DNA of 64,000 nt, from positions 248,001-312,000 of the forward strand of contig NZ_JBNFTW010000003.1 in NCBI RefSeq assembly GCF_049943955.1, in the 5' to 3' direction. Shown here piece after piece: positions 16,531 through 24,036 of the stretch. Both the position numbers and the translations under genes were made by a program. The DNA comes from Desulfosporosinus sp049943955 (GTDB lineage Bacteria > Bacillota > Desulfitobacteriia > Desulfitobacteriales > Desulfitobacteriaceae). Numbering within the stretch: the first letter of the stretch is position 1; every line of letters starts with the position of its first letter. Under the pieces are notes generated by a model. The model saw nothing but the letters and a program-made list of their open reading frames with translations. It made no database searches and had not been told where the DNA came from.

Positions 16531-16772
16531 TGAAGAGTTGAAAAAAATGAGAAAATATTGCTTGGAGCTATAAAAGCCTAGTAAACTTATAAAGAAGGTA
16601 TTTATAGGTTTTTTGATATAGAAGGGAAGGAGCAGGGAATATCTAAAAAGTATAGAATAATAAGAATATATAGATAATTAGTTAAAACCGTTGGACACTT
16701 TAACGGAATGTGCAAGCTTCTCGGACTTCTCAAGAAGAAACTGATTTGAATAAAATTAAGGAGTGATCAAAT
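16531..16772. other. AT-rich intergenic stretch before sigma-54 activator
   Basis: No ORF with an SD. A weak hairpin (CCGTT/AACGG) lies near 16690-16707. No clear promoter could be chosen. Confidence 0.4.
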
Positions 16773-18863
16773 ATGCTCCTGCAGGAAGGGACTAATAAGC
16801 GAATCTCATATTTAAACCTTGGCGACACTATTGCCAAGGCTGTGCGGATTTTCATGGATTTGAAAATTGCTATTATCCCCGTGTTAGATGGAAAAGGAAG
16901 TCTTGTGAGTATATTTAGCAGGAGCAGTCTTTATCGGGCAATCCTAAACGGAGCAACCCATCAAGATATTGTCGATCCTTACCTGATCAAAGAAGTGATT
17001 AGTATTTCCGAGGATATCTCCGACGAAGAGTTAGCCGATTTCGTAAAAGTGAGTCCTGTGGGCTCCGTTCCCGTCGTTAACAAGGAAGGCAAAGTTATTG
17101 GACTTTTATGTAAAGCGAACATGGTTATGACGTTATTTAGACACTCCGAACTGCTTAATGGTCAATTAAAAGCTATTTTAGATTCCATGCACAATGGTGT
17201 CATTGCCGTTGACAGCAAAGGAATAGTAACGCACCTGAATATTGGCGCCAGCCGTATATTAGGCTTAAAGCCTGAGAGCTGTCTTGGGCGCGGGTGTGAT
17301 AAACTATTGCCGAATCTGGACTTAACTCCGGCTTTGGGCAATGGTGAGGTTAAAATAGGATTGAAACATAAGCATGGCAACATTACCATGGTTGTTAACA
17401 TAACTCCCTTAATTATCGGAGGCAGCATCGCCGGAGGAATTGTAATTTTTCAAGACCTTACAGATTTGGAGCAGGCTGCTAAAGAACTGGAGACGGTTAA
17501 AGCTTTAAACAAGACTTTTGATACAGTTCTTAATATTATTCATGATGGTATTATTGTGGTAGACGAAAAGGGAAAAACGGCATTAGTTAATCAGGCCATG
17601 GTAGATTTTTTAGCCTTACCCTCTAAGGAAATAGTCGGAAAACACGTCACGGAAATTATGGCCGACAGCAGGCTTCATTTAGTAGCTGGTTCCGGTGTAT
17701 CGGAAACAAGTGACGTTATGACAATTCAGGGTAAGCCAATTATTGTTTCCAGATTGCCCATTGTTCGAGAAGGCGAGGTTGTGGGTGCAGTAGGTAAAGC
17801 AGTATTTCCCCAACTTGCTGAAGTCAGAGAACTTGCTGACAAAATAAGATTACTGGAAAACAAAGTAACTTTTTTTCAAGAAGAATTACAGAGAAACAAA
17901 ACTGCTCAAGATATTATGAATAATATTGTTGCTGAAAGCACCGAAATGAAAAAGCTGAAGGAAGAAATAACAATTGTGGCCTCAAGCAGTTCCACTGTTT
18001 TAATTACAGGGGAAAGCGGCACAGGCAAAGAAGGAGTTGCTCAGGCGGTACATGCCTGTAGTGATCGCTGGAAAGGTCCCTTCATAAAGGTGAATTGCGC
18101 AGCCATTCCGGAAAACCTAATGGAAGCAGAAATGTTTGGCTATGTCAGGGGGGCATTTACGGGAGCCGCAAAGAGCGGAAAACAAGGACGTCTAGAAATT
18201 GCCGATGGTGGTACTCTTTTTTTAGACGAGATCGGCGACATGCCTCTTGGCTTACAATCCAAGCTGCTCAGGGTTTTGCAGGATCGTGAATTTGAACGTT
18301 TAGGCAGTACTAAAAGCATTAAAGTTAATGTCCGGATTATTGCAGCAACAAATAAAAATCTTAATAGAGCTATTTCCGAAGGTCAGTTCCGTGCCGACCT
18401 TTTTTATCGCTTAAATGTTATCAATCTGCATTTACCCCCTTTACGGGAGCGTTGGGAAGATATTAAACCGTTAACCTATTATTTCATCGCGAAATTCAAT
18501 AATATTCTTAAAGGAAATGTTAAAGGTATTGCCGATGATGCCATGGCAGCCCTCTTAAACTATTCATGGCCGGGAAATATTCGTGAATTGGAAAATGTTA
18601 TCGAGAGGGCTGTTAATTACACACGCAGCGGTTTGATTCGCTTAACCCATTTGCCGAATCAACTCCTAAGCAACAGTTCCGCTGAAGGCCAGGCAAGCTT
18701 TGGCGAAATTCGCCATCAAGATCAAATCGCCCGCATAGAACGGAACATGATTATCGTTGCTTTAGAGAAAGCCGGCGGGAACAAGACAAAGGCCGCCAAA
18801 ATCCTTAATCTTAGTCGATCTAGGCTTTACGATAAATTGAATAAATATAATTTGAAAAACTAG
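16773..18863 (+). CDS. Sigma-54-dependent activator, CBS-PAS-AAA+-HTH
   Basis: 696 residues. Two CBS motifs (about 1-125) form a ligand-sensing module that usually binds adenosyl nucleotides. Two PAS domains (about 130-240 and 250-350) follow. The AAA+ domain (about 395-630) has GESGTGKEG and the sigma-54 contact motif GAFTGAAK. The protein ends in a Fis-type helix-turn-helix (NKTKAAKILNLSRSRLYDKL). The start ATG follows AAGGAGTGATC. A -24/-12 promoter at 19226 precedes the thiolase operon directly downstream, the likely target. CBS input would suit control by energy charge or CoA status; this is inference. Confidence 0.92.
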   Translation: MLLQEGTNKRISYLNLGDTIAKAVRIFMDLKIAIIPVLDGKGSLVSIFSRSSLYRAILNGATHQDIVDPYLIKEVISISEDISDEELADFVKVSPVGSVPVVNKEGKVIGLLCKANMVMTLFRHSELLNGQLKAILDSMHNGVIAVDSKGIVTHLNIGASRILGLKPESCLGRGCDKLLPNLDLTPALGNGEVKIGLKHKHGNITMVVNITPLIIGGSIAGGIVIFQDLTDLEQAAKELETVKALNKTFDTVLNIIHDGIIVVDEKGKTALVNQAMVDFLALPSKEIVGKHVTEIMADSRLHLVAGSGVSETSDVMTIQGKPIIVSRLPIVREGEVVGAVGKAVFPQLAEVRELADKIRLLENKVTFFQEELQRNKTAQDIMNNIVAESTEMKKLKEEITIVASSSSTVLITGESGTGKEGVAQAVHACSDRWKGPFIKVNCAAIPENLMEAEMFGYVRGAFTGAAKSGKQGRLEIADGGTLFLDEIGDMPLGLQSKLLRVLQDREFERLGSTKSIKVNVRIIAATNKNLNRAISEGQFRADLFYRLNVINLHLPPLRERWEDIKPLTYYFIAKFNNILKGNVKGIADDAMAALLNYSWPGNIRELENVIERAVNYTRSGLIRLTHLPNQLLSNSSAEGQASFGEIRHQDQIARIERNMIIVALEKAGGNKTKAAKILNLSRSRLYDKLNKYNLKN

Positions 18864-19013
18864 TTTGATCCAATCGTAAGACTCCCACTTCAAGTGGGAG
18901 TGTTCCCATACCTTGCTTCGATAGAGTCCATCCTTCAGCCGATAGTATTTGTTATGGGTTAGGCGCTTTCGCCACCGAAGCCGCGATGTTCAGCTTTAGC
19001 TGAACGAGTTCAC
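18864..19013 (+). repeat. Three-hairpin palindromic repeat (family 1), copy B, full length
   Basis: Begins directly after the activator stop codon with TTTGATCCAATCGTAAGACT. It has hairpin I (ACTCCCACTT/AAGTGGGAGT) and the GTTCCCATACCTTG box. A hairpin II arm GCTTCG pairs across an inserted stretch with CGAAGC. The terminal hairpin GTTCAGCTTTAGCTGAAC then leads to GAGTTCAC. Confidence 0.75.
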
Positions 19014-19046
19014 TTACTTACATTCTATTTTTCAAGTATCCCTCGT

Positions 19047-19102
19047 CGTCCCGAAAGCGGACACACTTTGAACAGATGTGTCCGCATTCGGGACGTTTTT
19101 TT
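19047..19102 (+). terminator. Strong Rho-independent terminator
   Basis: CGTCCCGAAaGCGGACACA pairs with TGTGTCCGCaTTCGGGACG, followed by seven Ts. It lies 180 bp after the activator stop, beyond repeat copy B. Confidence 0.85.
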
Positions 19103-19135
19103 GTACTATAAGAGGCTGACATGTACAAAGAAGCA

Positions 19136-19145
19136 CCTTCGAAGG
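19136..19145. promoter_or_regulatory. Candidate upstream activator site
   Basis: A 10-bp palindrome CCTTCGAAGG lies about 80 bp before the -24 element of the thiolase promoter. Another short one (CGGC/GCCG) is at 19170-19181. Either could be the activator site. Confidence 0.3.
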
Positions 19146-19225
19146 GTTAATAAAGTTCATGATTAGCGACGGCATAGGCCGATGTATCAACTGAATTTAA
19201 GATTATAAAGGACTACAGGCTCCAA

Positions 19226-19241
19226 TGGCATATTAATTGCA
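19226..19241 (+). promoter_or_regulatory. Sigma-54 (-24/-12) promoter
   Basis: TGGCATATTAATTGCA has GG at 19227-28 and GC at 19239-40 with the required 10-nt spacing. It lies 62 nt before the thiolase start and follows a sigma-54 activator gene. Confidence 0.8.
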
Positions 19242-19303
19242 AAATAATTCTTACGATTCGGACATATCGAAAATAATTATAGAGTTTGAATGGAGGAAGA
19301 CAG

Positions 19304-20662
19304 ATGCCCAAGGAAGTACAAAAGCTCAAAATAGTTAGAAAAAATTTCTACAAAGATGCGAAAATCTGTGCTTATGGCGAACGAAAGCCTGATTATTCAA
19401 CCATGGGGCAGAAAATCGGCAATACCTTTGCGCGACAACGAGAGGTTGTATGCGTAGAGGCTTGCCGAACTCCGTATGGTAAATCTCTTGGGGCTTTAGT
19501 CGAGTATGATGCCGCTCAACTAGGAGCTTTAGCTATTAAAGAAGCGATCAACAGAACTGAAGGCAAGGTTTCCCCTGGTGACGTTGACTATGTCATTATG
19601 GGTCACGTCGTTCAAGCCGGCTGCGGTCAGGTTCCCAGCCGCCAGGCCACTCTTTTAGCAGGACTTCCCGAACATGTACCTTCTATCACAGTGAATAAGG
19701 TTTGTTCTTCGGGTGTAAAAACCATAGATTTAGCCGCGCAAATGATTGCCCTGGGAAGAGCGGACATCGTCATTGCCGGCGGACAAGAGAGCATGAGCAA
19801 CATTCCCTTTGCCCTTCCTGATATGAGACGCGGAAAGAGGATGGGTCTGCTCAATGCTGCCTGTGAAGATTTAATGGTTAAAGATGGCCTTTGGGATTCC
19901 ATTTACGATCGGCATATGGCTATTCATGGTTCCGAAGTAGCCGATGAATTCGGCTTCAGCCGCGAAGATCAGGACGAATGGGCACTTCATTCCCAATTGG
20001 CTGCCTCGGCTGCCATTGCTGCAGGAAAGCTTGATGATGAGGTTTTTCCCGTTGCTGTCAAAAAGGGACAGGAAATTATGGAAAAGGATGAAGGGCCGCG
20101 TGCCAATTCTACCTTGGAAGGTTTGGCTAAGCTTGGACCGGTGTTCAATCATGTCAGTGCCGTAACCGGAAAGCCAGGGAGTGTAACTGCCGGTAATGCA
20201 CCCGGTACGAATGATGGGGGAGATGTCTGTCTGCTGATGAGCCGCGCTAAAGCTGATGAATTGGGGATGAAGCCTCTCTTTACCATTGTGGATTATGCGG
20301 AAGTATCACAGCCCACGAAGGACATTGCCACAGTTCCCGGCCTTTCTATCAAGAAGGTTCTGGAACAAAACAATATGACGTTAGAAGATGTAAAGCTTAT
20401 CGAAATCAACGAAGCCTTCGCAGCCGTGGTTCTCGTAAGCGCCAGAAGTATTCTGGGGATGACCAAGGAAGAGATGTTTGCAAAGGTTAATGTCAACGGC
20501 GGGGCTATTGCCTACGGTCATCCCATTGGGGCTTCAGGCGCTCGGATTGTCATGACCTTAGCCTATGAACTAAAACGTCGCGGCGGAGGATATGGGGTTT
20601 GTGGAATTTGTGCCGGTCATGCTCAAGGCGACGCCATGCTGATTCGTGTTGATGCAGACTAA
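19304..20662 (+). CDS. Acetyl-CoA acetyltransferase (thiolase) with N-terminal extension
   Basis: A type II thiolase, interconverting acetyl-CoA and acetoacetyl-CoA or a related 3-ketoacyl-CoA. Active-site Cys134 lies in VNKVCSSGVKTI, with NEAFAA, the catalytic His in GGAIAYGHPIGASGARI, and a C-terminal Cys in GICAGHAQGDAM. ATG 19304 follows GGAGGAA; an in-frame TTG upstream overlaps the SD. The protein is 452 residues against about 390 usually. The extra is a basic N-terminal stretch of about 45 residues before REVVCVEACRTPYGK, so the nucleophile sits near 134 rather than about 89. The C-terminal motif CAGHAQG differs from the common CIGGGQG. It is the first gene of the sigma-54-driven operon. 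Confidence 0.88.
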   Translation: MPKEVQKLKIVRKNFYKDAKICAYGERKPDYSTMGQKIGNTFARQREVVCVEACRTPYGKSLGALVEYDAAQLGALAIKEAINRTEGKVSPGDVDYVIMGHVVQAGCGQVPSRQATLLAGLPEHVPSITVNKVCSSGVKTIDLAAQMIALGRADIVIAGGQESMSNIPFALPDMRRGKRMGLLNAACEDLMVKDGLWDSIYDRHMAIHGSEVADEFGFSREDQDEWALHSQLAASAAIAAGKLDDEVFPVAVKKGQEIMEKDEGPRANSTLEGLAKLGPVFNHVSAVTGKPGSVTAGNAPGTNDGGDVCLLMSRAKADELGMKPLFTIVDYAEVSQPTKDIATVPGLSIKKVLEQNNMTLEDVKLIEINEAFAAVVLVSARSILGMTKEEMFAKVNVNGGAIAYGHPIGASGARIVMTLAYELKRRGGGYGVCGICAGHAQGDAMLIRVDAD

Positions 20663-20706
20663 GGACTTTAATAGTAATCACTAAAAAAGATTGGAGTGGA
20701 GTCAGG

Positions 20707-21855
20707 ATGGAATTTCAGCTCAGCGACGAAACCTTAATGGTCAGGGACATGGTAAGGAAATTTACTAAGAGTCAGGTTGCTCCATTGGCCGAAAAGATTG
20801 ACAAAAGTCATGAGTTCCCCATGGATACCTGGAATAAAATGAGAGAATTGGGCCTGACGGGGTTTCCTGTTCCGGAAGAATGGGGTGGGGGAGGAGGTAC
20901 CTATCTCGACTTTGCAATTATTGTTGAGGAATTAGCCAAAGCCTGTGCCTCGACGGCAGTTATCACCAGCGTACACACCGGCTTAGGCTGCATGAGTATT
21001 TACTTATATGGGAGTCAGCGGCTAAAAGAAAAATATTTGAAAAGACTGTCCACAGGTGAGATTATCGGGGCATATGCACTGACCGAACCTAATGCCGGAT
21101 CGGACGCTGGTTCGCTGAAATGCAGGGCCGAGGATATGGGTGACCATTTCCTGGTTAACGGCAGCAAAATATTTATCACCAATGGAGGTCAGGCAACAAC
21201 TTATTGCACATTTGTTAAAACTGATCCCTCCCAGCCTAATGGCAAAGGGATTACCTGCTTAATCATTGAGAAGGACACTCCGGGGTTTACCATCAGCAAG
21301 CCTGTTGAGAAAATGGGAATGCATGGTTCGCCAACGGTGGAACTGAATTTCGAAAACGTGAAAGTTCCTAAAGAAAATGTCCTGGGAGAGATCAATAACG
21401 GTTTTGCTGTCGCCATGGGGCTTTTGGCCGGCGGCCGCATCACAATCGGCGCCCAGGGCCTGGGCATTGCTGAAGGGGCTTTGGAATATACCACGAACTA
21501 CATCAGAGAACGGCAACAATTTGGCAAAGCGTTGGCAGCGAATCAGGGTGTTCAGTTTATGATTGCCGAAATGGCTACTAAAATTGAGGCTGCCCAAATG
21601 TTAATTTATCGAGCAGCCTGGCTCAAAGACAATAAATTACCTCATAACAAGGAAGCATCAATGGCTAAGTTTTTCGCCACAGACACTGCTATGGAAGTTA
21701 CCACCAATTGCGTGCAATTGATGGGTGGATATGGCTATTGCTCGGAATACCCGGTCGAACGTATGATGAGAGACGCTAAAATTACTCAAATTTACGAAGG
21801 GTCTAACCAAATTCAGCGTATGATTATCGGACGGGAAGTTATCGGCCGTTTTTAG
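20707..21855 (+). CDS. Acyl-CoA dehydrogenase
   Basis: A 382-residue FAD enzyme oxidising an acyl-CoA to the 2-enoyl-CoA. Conserved segments are YALTEPNAGSDAGSL (FAD/substrate loop), FITNGGQATTY, a catalytic Glu in QIYEGSNQIQRMIIGR, and a length usual for short-chain (butyryl-CoA type) enzymes. It lies 44 nt after the thiolase and 61 nt before the CoA-transferase. No etfAB is in this run, so electrons must go to an ETF encoded elsewhere. Confidence 0.92.
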   Translation: MEFQLSDETLMVRDMVRKFTKSQVAPLAEKIDKSHEFPMDTWNKMRELGLTGFPVPEEWGGGGGTYLDFAIIVEELAKACASTAVITSVHTGLGCMSIYLYGSQRLKEKYLKRLSTGEIIGAYALTEPNAGSDAGSLKCRAEDMGDHFLVNGSKIFITNGGQATTYCTFVKTDPSQPNGKGITCLIIEKDTPGFTISKPVEKMGMHGSPTVELNFENVKVPKENVLGEINNGFAVAMGLLAGGRITIGAQGLGIAEGALEYTTNYIRERQQFGKALAANQGVQFMIAEMATKIEAAQMLIYRAAWLKDNKLPHNKEASMAKFFATDTAMEVTTNCVQLMGGYGYCSEYPVERMMRDAKITQIYEGSNQIQRMIIGREVIGRF

Positions 21856-21916
21856 ATTAATTGGATTTACACGTTCGCAGAGTGAAGCAATGAAATAACA
21901 GTGAGGGGGTTGTGTC

Positions 21917-22891
21917 ATGGCTAGGCCTAAAGTTGTAAGCCTTACAGAAGCCATCGGGCAGATCAATGACGGAGATATGTTAACCTTCGGAGGATTTACA
22001 GTCTGGCGTCGTCCTATGGCTGCTATTTATGAATTGATTCGCCAGAAGAAGCGGAATCTTCATCTCGTAGAGGTCAATGGCGGGACACATGATGATATGC
22101 TTGTCGGCGCCGGCTGCGTTGGTATATGGGAATCGAGCTGGTGTGGGCACGAACTTTATGGGAAATTTGGCAGTAATCTTGCCCGCAGGATCGAAAAGGG
22201 CGAAATCTTATACGAAGATTGGGCCCATATCCATATTTTAAACCGGTTAACTGCCGGAGCAAAAGGTCTGCCCTTTTTGCCGACCTATTCTGCCATGGGC
22301 TGCGATATGTTGAATCCGGAGAATGATAATCTTGGTAAAGCAGGACTCCGTAATGGCTCCAATCCTCATATCGGCAAGCATAAATACATGATGTATAAAG
22401 AGCCTTTTACAGATTCCGAGATCATCCTCGTTCCTGCCGCTAATCCGGACTGGTGCATCACCCATGTTCAGATGGCAGGTAATGAAGGAACTGTAAGAGT
22501 TGAGGGCTTAAAATTCAGTGACCAGGAAGTTATCAAAGCTTCGAAGCACAATATTATTATCACAGAACAAATTGTTCCAGAGGAATATTTACGGAAGGAA
22601 CCAACCCGCAATATGCTGCCGGGATACCTGGTTGACTATATTGTTGAGTTGCCTTGGGGTGCTCACCCAACGGGGTTATATGGGGTACATGAACCGGACG
22701 GTGAATTTATCGCCAGCTTTTTTAAAGCGACTCGGACTCAGGAAGGCTTTGATCAGTGGGCTGAGGAATGGATCTTTGGTGTCAAAGATTTTCAGGAATA
22801 TCTTAATAAGCTGGGAATCAGCCGTCTGGAATCCCTAAGGGCCAATCCTGCTCTAGGCTATTCTTCGACAATGAAAAGGGGGTCGAGATAA
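21917..22891 (+). CDS. CoA-transferase subunit A (glutaconate CoA-transferase-like)
   Basis: 324 residues of the alpha-type family I CoA-transferase fold, closest in appearance to glutaconate and 3-oxoacid CoA-transferase subunit A. The glycine-rich motif DMLTFGGFTVWRRPM lies near the N-terminus. The start ATG follows GTGAGGGGG. Its stop overlaps the start of subunit B by one base (TAATG), so the two are translationally coupled. Together they would activate the operon's acid substrate using acetyl-CoA or another CoA donor. Acyl specificity is not visible. Confidence 0.85.
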   Translation: MARPKVVSLTEAIGQINDGDMLTFGGFTVWRRPMAAIYELIRQKKRNLHLVEVNGGTHDDMLVGAGCVGIWESSWCGHELYGKFGSNLARRIEKGEILYEDWAHIHILNRLTAGAKGLPFLPTYSAMGCDMLNPENDNLGKAGLRNGSNPHIGKHKYMMYKEPFTDSEIILVPAANPDWCITHVQMAGNEGTVRVEGLKFSDQEVIKASKHNIIITEQIVPEEYLRKEPTRNMLPGYLVDYIVELPWGAHPTGLYGVHEPDGEFIASFFKATRTQEGFDQWAEEWIFGVKDFQEYLNKLGISRLESLRANPALGYSSTMKRGSR

Positions 22892-23700
22892 TGGAGAGCA
22901 AAAAAGGATATTCTAAACCCGGCGAATTTAAGCCCATGGATCTTTTAGCCTGTGCCGCTGCTCGAGAAGTAAAGGATGGTGAAATTGTCTTTGCGGGGAC
23001 CGGTCTGCCGATGTTGGCGATCATGGTTGCTCAGCATACTCAAGCCCCTACAGCTGTATGCATTTATGAATCAGGGTCAATTGACGGCAGACCTATTGAT
23101 CTGCCGACCTCGGTAGCTGATGCCCGCTGCAGTTATCAGGCAGCTGTGGCCGATGGTTTAACGGATGTCTTCGGGCAGCTCCAGTCAGGTAAGGTTGACT
23201 TAGCTTATCTGGGAGGGGCAGAAGTTGACCGCTATGGAAACGTTAACTGCACCTTTATGGGCGGGCCCACGGGCAAAAGGCTTACCGGCAGCGGCGGAAA
23301 TTCAGATATTCACTCCCTGGCGAAGAGAAGTGTTTTAATTATGCCTCAGTTAGGTCAAAAACGGCGCTTTGTGGAGAGAGTCAGCTATATCACCTCGCCG
23401 GGTTGGAAAATTCCCCATTGGCCGGATAAAGAATGGGTACCCAAGCAACAAGTCTATGGACCGGCCTTTAATGGCGGTCCGGCCGCCGTGATTTCTGATA
23501 TGGGAGTCTATCGTTTTGACAAGCAGGGCGAAATGTATCTTGACACCGTTCATCCTGGTTTCACACCTGAGGAATGTCGGGAAAACTGTAGTTTCGAGCT
23601 TAATATTGCCCGGTGTCAGGGAGAAACACTGACTCCTACGTACGAAGAATTGGATTTGCTCTATAAAGTTATTGATCCTGAAGGAATTATTATGAAATAA
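22891..23700 (+). CDS. CoA-transferase subunit B
   Basis: 269 residues of the beta-type partner. An N-terminal glycine motif (GEIVFAGTGLPMLA) and ICIYESGSIDG-type segment place the catalytic Glu (probably in YESG), which forms the enzyme-CoA thioester. The gene starts on the last base of subunit A's stop and ends the operon before a hairpin terminator. The set of CoA-transferase, acyl-CoA dehydrogenase and thiolase suggests use of a short-chain fatty or 3-oxo acid. A hydratase and 3-hydroxyacyl-CoA dehydrogenase are missing from this run. Confidence 0.85.
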   Translation: MESKKGYSKPGEFKPMDLLACAAAREVKDGEIVFAGTGLPMLAIMVAQHTQAPTAVCIYESGSIDGRPIDLPTSVADARCSYQAAVADGLTDVFGQLQSGKVDLAYLGGAEVDRYGNVNCTFMGGPTGKRLTGSGGNSDIHSLAKRSVLIMPQLGQKRRFVERVSYITSPGWKIPHWPDKEWVPKQQVYGPAFNGGPAAVISDMGVYRFDKQGEMYLDTVHPGFTPEECRENCSFELNIARCQGETLTPTYEELDLLYKVIDPEGIIMK

Positions 23701-23729
23701 GAAACGAGGAGTTTTACGAAAATAATGAG

Positions 23730-23780
23730 AAGAGGTTGATTTATCTTCCCGGGCGGAGATAAGTCAACCTCTTTACTATT
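23730..23780 (+). terminator. Terminator-like hairpin after CoA-transferase genes
   Basis: AAGAGGTTGAtTTATCT pairs with AGATAAgTCAACCTCTT around a GC-rich loop, then TACTATTG. The stem is strong, the T run weak. Confidence 0.6.
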
Positions 23781-23968
23781 GTGTGATAAATAACCTTGAC
23801 AGGATCTTAAAATACCCACCACAGAGTCATCACAATATCTTAATACAAATGCAATATCCTTAGTATGGGTGCGTGGTTATACTAACTTGTAGTATTTCTT
23901 GCGGATAAATTCTGTCAACCATTTGTTACATAGGTTTATCCCGATGTTTTAATATCTTGAGGTTAAGG

Positions 23969-24001
23969 CTCGATGTTCAGCTTTAGCGTAAGTGAGTTCA
24001 C
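23969..24001 (+). repeat. Family 1 repeat, 3' end only (copy G)
   Basis: CGATGTTCAGCTTTAGCG then TAAGTGAGTTCAC, matching the terminal hairpin and GAGTTCAC end of the family; the rest is absent. It carries the GCGTAAG variant also seen in copy D. It lies 36 nt before the glycosyltransferase start. The rest of the gap shows nothing I can name. Confidence 0.6.
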
Positions 24002-24036
24002 TGATTTATTAATGTACGGTAAGGAGTTGAAACCCT

